The notes beneath the pieces are model-generated. The model had not been told where the DNA came from. It saw nothing but the letters and a program-made list of their open reading frames with translations, and did not search any database. The translations under genes were made by a program, and so were the position numbers. Shown in pieces: positions 17,669-26,327 of a stretch of DNA of 64,000 nt. The DNA comes from Moraxella nonliquefaciens (lineage in GTDB: Bacteria > Pseudomonadota > Gammaproteobacteria > Pseudomonadales > Moraxellaceae), in assembly GCF_001679005.1 (NCBI RefSeq), contig NZ_LXTW01000006.1:1-64000 (forward strand), in the 5' to 3' direction. Numbering within the stretch: position 1 is the stretch's first letter; each line of letters starts with the position of its first letter.

Positions 17669-18157
17669 ATGAATGAATACATTGAAAAATCTGAAACAAA
17701 TATTGATAATTTACATCATTGTTTTAAAAAATCTTGGGTGGCATATTTTAAAACAACATCAATATTTATAATTATTTTTTTGTTAAGTGTGTTTTTTTGG
17801 GGCAAAAGTGTCTTGATGGCATTGCTGGTTTCAACAGTGATTATTTTAATTTTTATCTATAAAATTCTTTATCTTAAAAGTTTTAAATTATATACCAATG
17901 AAGAGGGTGTTTGGGCATTTAGCGGTGTATTGCCTTGGCAGAGAGGTGTTTCTGGCGTCAAATGGCGAGACTTAGATGACGCTGTATTTTTTCAAGGCAT
18001 GATAAGCTATTTTTGTAAATCATACAACATATCCATTCGTCATAGATTTACCAAATCAAATGAGATTGTTTTAGAACACATACACAAAGGCAACCATGCC
18101 GTTTCAATCATCAATCAATTACATAAAGATTTACTCAATCACGGGCTAATTCATTAA
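17669..18157 (+). CDS. Small two-span membrane protein between purE and purK
   Basis: A 162-residue protein that I do not recognise. Two adjacent membrane spans (TSIFIIIFLLSVFFWG and VLMALLVSTVIILIFIYKIL, residues about 27-66) are followed by a 90-residue cytoplasmic-type domain of mostly beta character (LYTNEEGVWAFSGVLPWQRGVSGVKWRDLDD), a layout like bacterial PH-like membrane proteins. It is more AT-rich than purE and purK. It lies 14 bp after purE and 19 bp before purK, so it is in the purine operon. A role in purine synthesis is not implied. Confidence 0.75.
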   Translation: MNEYIEKSETNIDNLHHCFKKSWVAYFKTTSIFIIIFLLSVFFWGKSVLMALLVSTVIILIFIYKILYLKSFKLYTNEEGVWAFSGVLPWQRGVSGVKWRDLDDAVFFQGMISYFCKSYNISIRHRFTKSNEIVLEHIHKGNHAVSIINQLHKDLLNHGLIH

Positions 18158-18176
18158 CAAAGCGGGTAACCAAACC

Positions 18177-19277
18177 ATGACACAATTGACCCTTGGGATT
18201 TTAGGCGGTGGACAGCTTGGCATGATGCTGGCTCAATCTGCCCTAAAACTTGGCCATCGTTGCGTTTTTTTAGAAGATACTCCCCATGCACCAGCGGGTC
18301 TGTATGGGCAAGTATACAGTACACAGCAACTGGATGAATTTGTCGCCAAAGCTGACATTTTTAGCTTAGAATTTGAAAATACGCCCGTCGCCACCGCTTC
18401 CTACCTTGCCAATCAAAAACAAAGCATTTACCCACCACCCACCGCCCTAGCCGTCGCCCAAGACCGCCTTGCTGAAAAGGCGTTGTTCAATGAGCTTGAC
18501 ATTGCCACCGTACCATTTATGGCGGTAAACAGCTTAGATGAGCTACAAACTGCTACCAAAAAACTTGGACTGCCTTTGGTCTTAAAGACCAGCCGAGGCG
18601 GCTATGATGGTAAAGGACAATATGTCATCAAAACCAAAGATGACATTGCCACCGCTTGGCAGGAGCTTAGTGATGCACTCACAAAAGGCAACTTACCTGC
18701 TCCACTCATTGCCGAGGGGTTCATTCATTTTAGCCGTGAGGTATCGCTCATTGGTGTGCGTGGACGGACAGGTGAAATTGGTTTTTATCCGTTGGTTGAA
18801 AACGTGCATAAAAATGGCATTCTTAGCAAAACAATCGCCCCCGCCCCCAATGTGGATACGCTAAGCCAAACCGCCCAAACAAGCATGAAAAAACTGCTTG
18901 AAAAATTAGACTATGTTGGTGTTTTGACCTTAGAACTTTTTGTCAGCGATGATGGACTCATTGCCAATGAAATTGCCCCACGCGTGCATAACTCTGGACA
19001 TTGGACGATTGAGGGGGCAAATACCAGCCAATTTGAAAACCATATCCGAGCCGTATTAGGCTTACCGCTTGGCGATACAGGCATCATCAAGCCGTCTGTC
19101 ATGCTAAATGTTATCGGTAAATATCCTGATGCCAGCGAACTTTTGACCCATACAGGGGTGCATTTTCATCATTATCATAAGGCAGAGCGAGACGGTCGCA
19201 AGATTGGACATATCACGGTGATGAGTGATGATAATGATGGGGTTGTAACCAATATCACACAATTACTCACATCATAA
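18177..19277 (+). CDS. purK: N5-carboxyaminoimidazole ribonucleotide synthetase PurK
   Basis: PurK carboxylates AIR with ATP and bicarbonate to make N5-CAIR for PurE. The 366-residue ATP-grasp enzyme shows the N-terminal GILGGGQLGMMLAQSA, the ATP-grasp segment LKTSRGGYDGKGQ, and the metal/ATP site NEIAPRVHNSGHWTIEG. Length is normal. Coding runs directly from the small membrane-protein gene, which confirms a single transcript with purE. Confidence 0.97.
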   Translation: MTQLTLGILGGGQLGMMLAQSALKLGHRCVFLEDTPHAPAGLYGQVYSTQQLDEFVAKADIFSLEFENTPVATASYLANQKQSIYPPPTALAVAQDRLAEKALFNELDIATVPFMAVNSLDELQTATKKLGLPLVLKTSRGGYDGKGQYVIKTKDDIATAWQELSDALTKGNLPAPLIAEGFIHFSREVSLIGVRGRTGEIGFYPLVENVHKNGILSKTIAPAPNVDTLSQTAQTSMKKLLEKLDYVGVLTLELFVSDDGLIANEIAPRVHNSGHWTIEGANTSQFENHIRAVLGLPLGDTGIIKPSVMLNVIGKYPDASELLTHTGVHFHHYHKAERDGRKIGHITVMSDDNDGVVTNITQLLTS

Positions 19278-19313
19278 CGACTGGTATTTTATCCATGACT
19301 GAATTTGTTCGCT

Positions 19314-19772
19314 ATGAAAATACTCATTGATGCAGACGCACTGCCTGTCATTGCCAAAGAACTCATCATTAAAACCGCCAATCGCACCCAAACGATGGCG
19401 GTATTTGTGGCAAATCGGATGACCAAACTGCCACCATCGCCATTTTTATCATATGTTGTGGTTGGTGCTGGCTTTGATGTGGCGGATGACTACATTATCA
19501 ATCATATCCAAGCAGGGGATTTGGTCATTACAAGCGACATTCCGCTTGCCAATGATGTGCTAGAAAAAGGAGCAAAGGTTTTGACCGCACGGGGTGAGGA
19601 ATTTAGCAAAGATAACATCAAACCCAGATTAAATGTCCGAGATTTTATGGAGTCACTTCGTGGTACGGGCGTGCTTGACCCCAAAAGCATGGGCGGACAA
19701 AAACCATACAGCAACAAGGACAAAATCGCCTTTGCCAACGCCTTAAATCGCCTTGTTCGTACGTTACCCTAG
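19314..19772 (+). CDS. YaiI/YqxD-family protein (DUF188)
   Basis: A 152-residue protein of the UPF0178/DUF188 family, related to PIN-like nuclease folds. The conserved stretches are MKILIDADALPVIAKE, VGAGFDVADDYIINHIQAGDLVITSDIPLA and the C-terminal KDKIAFANALNRL. The Asp residues of ILIDAD and TSDIPLA could form a metal site. A TTG at 19305 in frame is possible; the ATG at 19314 begins exactly at the conserved core. Function is unknown. It may be the last gene after purK (36 bp gap). Confidence 0.88.
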   Translation: MKILIDADALPVIAKELIIKTANRTQTMAVFVANRMTKLPPSPFLSYVVVGAGFDVADDYIINHIQAGDLVITSDIPLANDVLEKGAKVLTARGEEFSKDNIKPRLNVRDFMESLRGTGVLDPKSMGGQKPYSNKDKIAFANALNRLVRTLP

Positions 19773-19950
19773 TGGTTTTTTAATAGATTTGCTTAATCTT
19801 ATGCAACGCAAACACCACAAAATCCACAAGCATTTTTATCAAGTTTTTGGCATAATAAGTAGCGACATTCCCAATTCAATTTCTTCTTTAAATTTGTTAT
19901 GTTAAACTTCAAAAACCACGTCAAAACTGCGATGAAACCATGATGAAACC

Positions 19951-21108
19951 ATGATTGAACAATGGAATAAAGAGTTCGTCTTACAACGCCTGCTCGCTTT
20001 GACCTTGCTTGTTATCTTGATTGTACTGTGCTTTAAAGTGGTGCAATTTTTTATCGTGCCAGCATTATGGGCAGGGATTTTGGCATATGTTACCTTTCCC
20101 ATTTATACCTTTTTTCACACCAAAGTCCGTCTAAGCCCCAGTTTTAGTGCGTTTTTGATGACTTTTTGCATCTCGCTTATGATTGGCGTACCGCTTATTG
20201 TGGGTGTGTTCTACCTACAACATGAAGTGCTAAGTTTTGTTGGCATGGCAATTCGTCGCCTACAAGCAGGATATTTAGATTTACCCAGCCAAATCAAGGA
20301 CTTACCTGTTATCGGACAGACGATTAAAGACACGCTTTGGGAGATTAACAAAAACCCTGAAACCACGATGGAGGCGGTACGTGCTTGGGTGCAGTCGCAT
20401 TTGTATTATGGCAAAATGGCCTTTGATGCGGTGCTAAAAAACCTTGCCAAACTTGGCATGGCTCTGATGACGTTGTTTTTCTTTTATAGAGATGGTAAAA
20501 GTTTGGTACACCAAATCCGTCAAGCCATGCGTAACATCATCGGCGACCGCATTGATGATTACATTGACTCAGTAGGAGCAACCACACAAGCGGTGGTGTA
20601 TGGCATTGGATTGACTGCCTTGGCTCAGGCGATTTTGGCAGGGATGGGCTATGCTTTCACCAACGCTCCCAACCCCATTTTACTCACACTCATCACCTTT
20701 GTGGTGGCACTCATCCCCTTTGGTACGCCCTTTGCATGGGGCGGTGTGGCGGTGTGGTTATTATCGCAAGGGCATACAACAGAGGGCATTGGGCTTGGGC
20801 TATGGGGAATACTCGTCATCAGCTGGGTGGATAATCTGATACGTCCGATTGTCATTAGTGGCGCAACCAAAATCCCTTTTATCATCATCTTTATTGGTGT
20901 ACTTGGGGGCTTGACGGCATTTGGTTTTGTGGGGTTGTTCATCGGCCCTGTGGTACTTGCCATTGGGCTTGCTGTGTGGCGTGAGTGGATAAGTCAGCAC
21001 AAAAATGAGATTTTCGCCCCCAAAGACAGCATTGTCCCTGTGTCAGATGGCAAAGCTCTGCTTGCAGATACCCATGGTAAAAAAACACCCAAATCTACTC
21101 ACAACTAA
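19951..21108 (+). CDS. AI-2E family (PerM-like) permease
   Basis: A 385-residue polytopic membrane protein of the DUF20/AI-2E transporter family, with seven to eight spans. Family features are the N-terminal pair of spans, a cytoplasmic helical region (residues about 100-165), VYGIGLTALAQAILAGMGYAF, and the C-terminal WGILVISWVDNLIRPIVISG followed by FIIIFIGVLGGLTAFGFVGLFIGPVVLAI. Members have been proposed to export autoinducer-2 or act as Na+/H+ antiporters; the substrate here is unknown. The start lies in a short repeat (ATGAAACCATG twice) whose first ATGs are out of frame. Confidence 0.9.
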   Translation: MIEQWNKEFVLQRLLALTLLVILIVLCFKVVQFFIVPALWAGILAYVTFPIYTFFHTKVRLSPSFSAFLMTFCISLMIGVPLIVGVFYLQHEVLSFVGMAIRRLQAGYLDLPSQIKDLPVIGQTIKDTLWEINKNPETTMEAVRAWVQSHLYYGKMAFDAVLKNLAKLGMALMTLFFFYRDGKSLVHQIRQAMRNIIGDRIDDYIDSVGATTQAVVYGIGLTALAQAILAGMGYAFTNAPNPILLTLITFVVALIPFGTPFAWGGVAVWLLSQGHTTEGIGLGLWGILVISWVDNLIRPIVISGATKIPFIIIFIGVLGGLTAFGFVGLFIGPVVLAIGLAVWREWISQHKNEIFAPKDSIVPVSDGKALLADTHGKKTPKSTHN

Positions 21109-21183
21109 ATTTAATAAATTTGATGCCACCGGTAGACAAACACCGTCTATGATAGGGATTTTTATGGGTTTTAAGGGCGGTTA

Positions 21184-22137
21184 TCAGCCCCTAGGATGAT
21201 GCTCCTCATGCAATGCTTGTAGGCGTGCTGTGGCAACATGGGTATAAATCTGCGTGGTAGATAAGTCGCTATGTCCAAGCAACAACTGAATGCTACGTAA
21301 GTCCGCTCCATGGTTGAGTAGGTGCGTGGCAAAAGCATGACGTAATGTGTGGGGCGAGATGTCAGTGGTGATACCTGCCAGCAGTGCGTATTTTTTAATC
21401 AAATGCCAAAAATTATGACGTGTCATATAACCACCCTGCTCAGTCAAAAACACCGCTTGACAGATAACGCCTTTTGTACCAACTTTGCCACTTTTGCCTG
21501 CAATCAACTCATGGCGACGAACAAGATAATTTTGTAGGGCGTTTTGGGCATATTCACCAAGCGGAATTAGGCGAGTTTTGTTACCTTTGCCCGTTATTTG
21601 TAGCCAGCCTGCGTTTAGATTTAACTCATCTAGTGACAGATTAACAAGCTCGGAGACACGCAAACCACAAGCATACATAACCTCCAACATGGCTTTATCA
21701 CGCATTCCTAATATCGTGGTCATATCAGGTGCATCAAGCAGTTTGGTAATGTCATCCTCAGACAAGGTTTTGGGTAGAGGTTTGTCAGCTTTGGGATTTT
21801 TGATGTTCTGGCATGGGTTATCATCACGCACCCCATCACCTACTTGCCACAAGAAGAACTGGCGTAAACTTGCCAGCATTCTCGCCTGCGTGCGTGGTGA
21901 TTTGCCTTGGTTGTGTAGGTACACCAAACACCCTGCTACATCTGTCTCTTGCCAATTGGGTAATGCTCGCTTACTGCTTTTTAGGCAAATACGTAAATCA
22001 CGAATATAGGCATTACGGGTACGTGTGGCAAGTCCCCGGGCCAGCATGTTAATACGAAATTGGGTCAGATAATCCGGATCGGTATCGGTGGTTGTCAAAG
22101 ATGGCAGACGGGGCTTGGTGGCTCGGGTTTTACTCAT
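21184..22137 (-). CDS. xerD: Tyrosine recombinase XerD
   Basis: XerD works with XerC at dif to resolve chromosome dimers. The 317-residue protein has the SAM-like core-binding domain (residues about 20-110) and the catalytic domain. The Arg is in YACGLRVSELVNLSLDEL, HxxR in HTLRHAFATHLLNHGAD, and HS and Tyr in LLGHSDLSTTQIYTHVA. The LGHSDLSTTQIYTHV ending is typical of XerD rather than phage integrases. Its N-terminus is about 20 residues longer than E. coli XerD. No dif site or integrated element was recognised nearby. Confidence 0.93.
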   Translation of the reverse strand: MSKTRATKPRLPSLTTTDTDPDYLTQFRINMLARGLATRTRNAYIRDLRICLKSSKRALPNWQETDVAGCLVYLHNQGKSPRTQARMLASLRQFFLWQVGDGVRDDNPCQNIKNPKADKPLPKTLSEDDITKLLDAPDMTTILGMRDKAMLEVMYACGLRVSELVNLSLDELNLNAGWLQITGKGNKTRLIPLGEYAQNALQNYLVRRHELIAGKSGKVGTKGVICQAVFLTEQGGYMTRHNFWHLIKKYALLAGITTDISPHTLRHAFATHLLNHGADLRSIQLLLGHSDLSTTQIYTHVATARLQALHEEHHPRG

Positions 22138-22307
22138 GGTCGGTCACACTGCTAAGATTAAAAGTATTGTAACAAACTTTGACAGATGATGAAATGATTT
22201 TTGGGCAGGTGTGATGTTTTGTTGTTTTAAATTTTATATCATTTACCTTTAATCCCCCAAATACGCCCCCATGTAGCCCATAAATTTTTAACAAAATAGG
22301 CTCACCT

Positions 22308-23399
22308 ATGGCAAGCACCCTAAATACCGCAGAAGAAATCATTGCTGACATCAAAGCAGGCAAAATGGTCATCTTGATGGATGATGAAGACCGTGAGAAT
22401 GAAGGTGATATCGTCATGGCAGCGGTTCATATCAAGCCATCTGACATTAACTTTATGATTACCCACGCTCGTGGATTGGTGTGTTTAACCTTGTCCGAAG
22501 CTCGTTGTCGTCAGCTTGAACTGCCCCTAATGAGCGACAAAAACGGGGCGAAATTTAGCACCAACTTTACCTTATCCATTGAAGCTGCCCAGGGCGTAAC
22601 CACAGGCATATCCGCCGCTGACCGTGCTAAAACCATCCAAGCGGCTGTCGCTCCCTTTGCCAAACCTAGCGACATCGTCCAACCTGGGCATGTATTTCCC
22701 ATCATGGCAAAACAAGGTGGCGTGTTACATCGGGCAGGTCATACCGAAGCAGGTTGCGATTTGGCACGCCTTGCAGGGCTTGAACCTGCGGCGGTGATTT
22801 GTGAAATCATCAAAGCCGATGGTGAGATGGCACGTCGTGATGATTTGGAGGTTTTTGCCAAAGAACACGGACTTAAAATCGGTACCATCGCTGACCTTAT
22901 TCATTATCGCATGACCAATGAACAGACTGTGGAGGTCATTGATGAGCAAGACTTTGACAGTGAATTTGGGACATTCAAACTCTACCGTTTTAGAGAATAC
23001 GGAGCGGATGAGACACACATTGCTTTGGTTAAAGGCAATCCAAGCTGTGGCATAGCAACCGTACGAGTCCATGCCCTAAACCCCCTAAAAGACTTATTTG
23101 GACATATTAACAGCAAGCACAGTTGGGACATTCGCTCAGCATTGGCAGAGATCGGACGAAGTGAACAAGGCGTGTTTGTGTGGATTGACCCTGGGCATGC
23201 TGTTGATATCAGTGGTGCGTTAGATAAATTCCAAGCCAATACCAGCGTTCACGAAAGTGGCGAACCTTATCGCAGTATCGGTGTTGGTGCTCAAATCCTC
23301 AAACAGCTTGGTGTCAAAGACATGCAGCTTTTATCAAGTTCAGCCAAATTTAACGTATCAGGCTTTGATTTGAACATTGTCAAAGTCATACCACGATGA
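22308..23399 (+). CDS. ribB: 3,4-dihydroxy-2-butanone-4-phosphate synthase with degenerate GTP cyclohydrolase II domain
   Basis: Residues 1-205 are a complete RibB domain that makes the four-carbon riboflavin precursor from ribulose-5-phosphate: DDEDRENEGD metal/substrate loop, THARGLVCL, and HRAGHTEAGCDLARLAGL are all present. Residues about 210-363 align to GTP cyclohydrolase II by position, but the zinc-binding Cys cluster (CxTGD ... CDCGxQ) is missing; the corresponding part reads GNPSCGIATVRVHALNPLKD. This half cannot bind the catalytic zinc in the usual way, so a separate RibA is predicted elsewhere. The 170 bp upstream shows no FMN riboswitch. Confidence 0.93.
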   Translation: MASTLNTAEEIIADIKAGKMVILMDDEDRENEGDIVMAAVHIKPSDINFMITHARGLVCLTLSEARCRQLELPLMSDKNGAKFSTNFTLSIEAAQGVTTGISAADRAKTIQAAVAPFAKPSDIVQPGHVFPIMAKQGGVLHRAGHTEAGCDLARLAGLEPAAVICEIIKADGEMARRDDLEVFAKEHGLKIGTIADLIHYRMTNEQTVEVIDEQDFDSEFGTFKLYRFREYGADETHIALVKGNPSCGIATVRVHALNPLKDLFGHINSKHSWDIRSALAEIGRSEQGVFVWIDPGHAVDISGALDKFQANTSVHESGEPYRSIGVGAQILKQLGVKDMQLLSSSAKFNVSGFDLNIVKVIPR

Positions 23400-23515
23400 T
23401 CATCACCAGATGGTTTGGGAAAGTACCATTTGGCTGATTTGATTATTATTGGCAAATAACTTATACTACAAATAGATGCACCCCAATCCAAATCTATACT
23501 ATATAAGGACAGCTG

Positions 23516-23965
23516 ATGAATGTATACCCTTGGCACTGGTTGATTTTTGGGCTAATTCTCATGATATTAGAGATGTTCGTGCCAACCTTTTTTCTGCTAT
23601 GGTTCGGAGCGTCTGCTGTTGTAACGGCAGTGCTTGCCTGGGCGTTTGGCTTAGGCTTTGGGACAGAGGTCATCTTGTGGCTTGTGCTGTCGGTTATCTT
23701 ATGCCTGTCATGGTTTAAATTCATCCAACCCAACATAAAAACTCGCACAACCGCAGGACTTGGGGGCAGTGTCATCATCGGCGAGATAGGCATGCTCACC
23801 CACGCCCCAAGTGCGAACAGACTTGGCAAAGTTCGGTTTAGCGTGCCAAAGGTTGGCTCTGATGAATGGCTGTGCCGTGGGACAGATGGCGAGGTGTTGC
23901 AGGCGGGCGACAGGGTCGTGGTGGTGCAGATACTCGGTAATGAGTTGGTGGTTCGGCGTAAGTGA
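23516..23965 (+). CDS. NfeD-family membrane protein
   Basis: A 149-residue short NfeD protein: three membrane segments in the first 70 residues (WLIFGLILMILEMFVPTFFLLWFGASAVVTAVLAWAF region), then an OB-fold C-terminal domain (residues about 80-149, GEIGMLTHAPSANRLGKVRF ... GDRVVVVQILGNELVV). Short NfeD proteins pair with SPFH/stomatin-like proteins in membrane microdomain organisation. The SPFH gene follows 48 bp downstream, supporting that role. Confidence 0.92.
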   Translation: MNVYPWHWLIFGLILMILEMFVPTFFLLWFGASAVVTAVLAWAFGLGFGTEVILWLVLSVILCLSWFKFIQPNIKTRTTAGLGGSVIIGEIGMLTHAPSANRLGKVRFSVPKVGSDEWLCRGTDGEVLQAGDRVVVVQILGNELVVRRK

Positions 23966-24013
23966 TACGGACTTATTGGGTTTTATTTATTAAATTTTAG
24001 ACAGGGGTTTATT

Positions 24014-24862
24014 ATGGAAGTTTTATTTGTCTTGGTGGCATTTGTGGTCTTTACCATTTTTAAGGGCGTCAGACTCGTACCACAGGGCTATAAATGGGTA
24101 GTTCAGCGACTGGGGAAATACCATCAGACCTTAGAGCCGGGCTTGAATTTTATCATTCCCTTTATTGATACGGTCGCCTATAAAATCACCACCAAAGACA
24201 TCGTGCTTGATGTCCCAAGTCAAGAGGTCATCACCCGAGACAATGTGGTCATCATCGCCAATGCGGTAGCGTATATTAATATCATCCAGCCAGAATATGC
24301 TGTGTATGGCATTGAAGATTATGAATATGGCATTCGCAATCTGGTGCAAACATCCTTACGCTCTATCATCGGTGAGATGGATTTGGATAATGCTTTATCC
24401 AGCCGAGACCAAATCAAAGCCCAGCTCAAACACGCCATATCAGACGACATCGCCGATTGGGGCATTACCCTAAAAACGGTGGAAATCCAAGACATCAAAC
24501 CATCACAGACCATGCAGATGGCAATGGAAGAGCAAGCGGCTGCCGAACGAGGACGCCGTGCGATGGTAACCCGAGCAGATGGGCAAAAGCAGGCCGCCAT
24601 CTTGGAGGCGGATGGACGATTAGAAGCATCTCGCCGTGATGCAGAAGCTCAGGTAGTGCTTGCCAGAGGTTCCGAAGAATCCATTCGTCTTATCTCATCG
24701 GCGATGGACGGAAAAGAAATGCCTGTGGTGTACCTTTTGGGTGAACAATACATCAAGGCAATGAATGAGATGGCACAATCTAATAATGCCAAAACCGTTG
24801 TATTGCCTGCTGACATTCTAAACACAGTCAAAGGGCTGGTCGGTGATAAGTTAAAGGGTTGA
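24014..24862 (+). CDS. qmcA: SPFH/Band 7 stomatin-like protein (QmcA type)
   Basis: A 282-residue SPFH protein with one N-terminal membrane segment (MEVLFVLVAFVVFTIFKG), a Band 7 domain (residues about 20-190) with VPQGYKWVVQRLGKYHQTLEPGLNFIIPFID, and a helical Ala/Glu/Arg-rich region (EEQAAAERGRRAMVTRADGQKQAAILEADG) that drives oligomer assembly. It forms the conserved two-gene unit with nfeD immediately upstream. It probably builds membrane-bound rings that associate with proteases such as FtsH. Confidence 0.93.
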   Translation: MEVLFVLVAFVVFTIFKGVRLVPQGYKWVVQRLGKYHQTLEPGLNFIIPFIDTVAYKITTKDIVLDVPSQEVITRDNVVIIANAVAYINIIQPEYAVYGIEDYEYGIRNLVQTSLRSIIGEMDLDNALSSRDQIKAQLKHAISDDIADWGITLKTVEIQDIKPSQTMQMAMEEQAAAERGRRAMVTRADGQKQAAILEADGRLEASRRDAEAQVVLARGSEESIRLISSAMDGKEMPVVYLLGEQYIKAMNEMAQSNNAKTVVLPADILNTVKGLVGDKLKG

Positions 24863-24943
24863 TGGTCAAAAGTGGATTATCAAAAAGTGGTCATGATGCC
24901 ATCTTTTATGGATAGATTTTTAAAATCCATCCAATTTATCAAT

Positions 24944-25144
24944 TTAATCCAATTCATCAAGCCATGCCATTTGAATGGCTTCAAGTATGGCTTCGCTTGA
25001 TTTATCAGGTTCGCCCACAAAGTCATCAAGCTCGCACACATAGCGGTGCAGGTCGGTAAAGCGAATATACTGCACGTCCACATCAGGGTGTTTTTCGGCA
25101 AGTGCAATGGCAATATCTAAGCTGTCGTGCCAGTTGAGTTTCAT
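24944..25144 (-). CDS. iscX: Iron-sulfur assembly protein IscX
   Basis: A 66-residue acidic protein matching IscX (YfhJ): LNWHDSLDIAIALAEKHPDVD, RFTDLHRYVCELDDF and the C-terminal ILEAIQMAWLDEL. IscX binds IscS and iron and modulates Fe-S cluster assembly. The ATG at 25144 gives the usual family length; the frame stays open to 25177 without family similarity. No isc operon genes are next to it. Confidence 0.93.
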   Translation of the reverse strand: MKLNWHDSLDIAIALAEKHPDVDVQYIRFTDLHRYVCELDDFVGEPDKSSEAILEAIQMAWLDELD

Positions 25145-25242
25145 AAAAAAACCTTTTTTAATGTAAGTTTCATGCAAATTTTAGCAAAAAATTTAAATGA
25201 GTGCTATAATAATCGCCATTTTTATTTATCATCGTTATCATT

Positions 25243-25992
25243 ATGAACGTACAAACCCACACCTCCAATCAAAATCACAATCAAAATCAACGTAAAGGCA
25301 AACCACAAATCGCCAAAGCCGACCCAAGCAATCCACATTTAACACCGATTGACCGCCCCATTTTGACCCCACCCAACGGACATAAAAAAGTACTGCTGCA
25401 CTCATGTTGTGCCCCCTGCTCGGGCGAGGTCATGGAGGCGATGCTTGCCAGTGGCATTGAATTTACCATTTATTTTTATAACCCCAACATTCACCCCAAA
25501 AAAGAATACGAAATTCGCAAAAACGAAAACATCGCCTTTGCCCAAAAGCATGGCATACCATTCATTGATGCTGATTATGACATGGATAACTGGTTTGCCC
25601 GTGCCAAAGGCATGGAGCAAGACCCTGAGCGTGGCAGACGTTGTACCATGTGCTTTGACATGCGATTTGAACGCACCGCCCTATACGCCCACGAGCATGG
25701 TTTTCCTGTGATAACCAGTTCTTTGGGCATCTCACGTTGGAAGAACATGGCACAAATCAATGACTGTGGTCATCGTGCCGCTGCCCCTTATGATGACCTT
25801 GAATATTGGGATTTTAACTGGCGTAAAGGCGGTGGCAGTAGCCGTATGATTGAGATTAGCAAACGAGAGCATTTTTATCAACAAGAATACTGTGGCTGTG
25901 CTTACTCACTGCGTGATACCAATAATTTTCGCCGCAGCCAAGGACGAGAACCCATCAAAATTGGGGTCAAGTACTACGGTGATGAGGAATAA
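25243..25992 (+). CDS. queH: Epoxyqueuosine reductase QueH
   Basis: QueH performs the last step of queuosine synthesis in tRNA and is the non-orthologous replacement for QueG. The 249-residue protein has the N-terminal Cys pair in LLHSCCAPCSGEVMEAM, and further Cys in RRCTMCFDMR and YCGCAYSL, which bind an Fe-S cluster and a second metal. An N-terminal extension of about 45 polar residues (Asn/Gln/Thr-rich) precedes the core. TATAAT at 25205-25210 could be its -10 box. A hairpin terminator follows. Confidence 0.95.
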   Translation: MNVQTHTSNQNHNQNQRKGKPQIAKADPSNPHLTPIDRPILTPPNGHKKVLLHSCCAPCSGEVMEAMLASGIEFTIYFYNPNIHPKKEYEIRKNENIAFAQKHGIPFIDADYDMDNWFARAKGMEQDPERGRRCTMCFDMRFERTALYAHEHGFPVITSSLGISRWKNMAQINDCGHRAAAPYDDLEYWDFNWRKGGGSSRMIEISKREHFYQQEYCGCAYSLRDTNNFRRSQGREPIKIGVKYYGDEE

Positions 25993-25998
25993 CCAAAT

Positions 25999-26026
25999 AA
26001 AGCGGATATGTGTCATCCGCTTTTTT
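25999..26026 (+). terminator. Rho-independent terminator after queH
   Basis: AAAGCGGAT/ATCCGCTTT form a 9 bp stem with a 7-base loop, followed by TTTTTT. It lies 7 bases past the queH stop. Confidence 0.9.
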
Positions 26027-26162
26027 ATTGGCAACACGGCAGACAAAAAACCACGATGATAATGACCCCACCATGATACAATCTATTTTTTAAATCAAAA
26101 ATTAAATTTATCAAAGTTTTTTCAATTTAAAAAATCAAATAAAAACATCAAAATATTATGAT

Positions 26163-26190
26163 TTACCAAATCATCAATCCTGCCTATAAT
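26163..26190 (+). promoter_or_regulatory. Possible catalase promoter
   Basis: TATAAT at 26185-26190 with TTACCA 16 bases upstream (26163-26168) within the 335 bp spacer before the catalase start. The 138-base leader this implies is AT-rich. I could not identify an OxyR site by eye. Confidence 0.35.
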
Positions 26191-26327
26191 AGCCCCATAA
26201 ATTGACAAACCGAGCAAAAGCAATTCAGCAATGAGTGTCATTTGTATTGTTTACATACGCTAACCGACAAGCATGTCTTGCTTTGTTATACTCTCAATCA
26301 AAATACACCGTAACCATAGGATTTATC

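Noticed and set aside
22138..22307. Possible FMN riboswitch upstream of ribBA
   Set aside because: The conserved RFN-element blocks were not found in the 170 bp leader.
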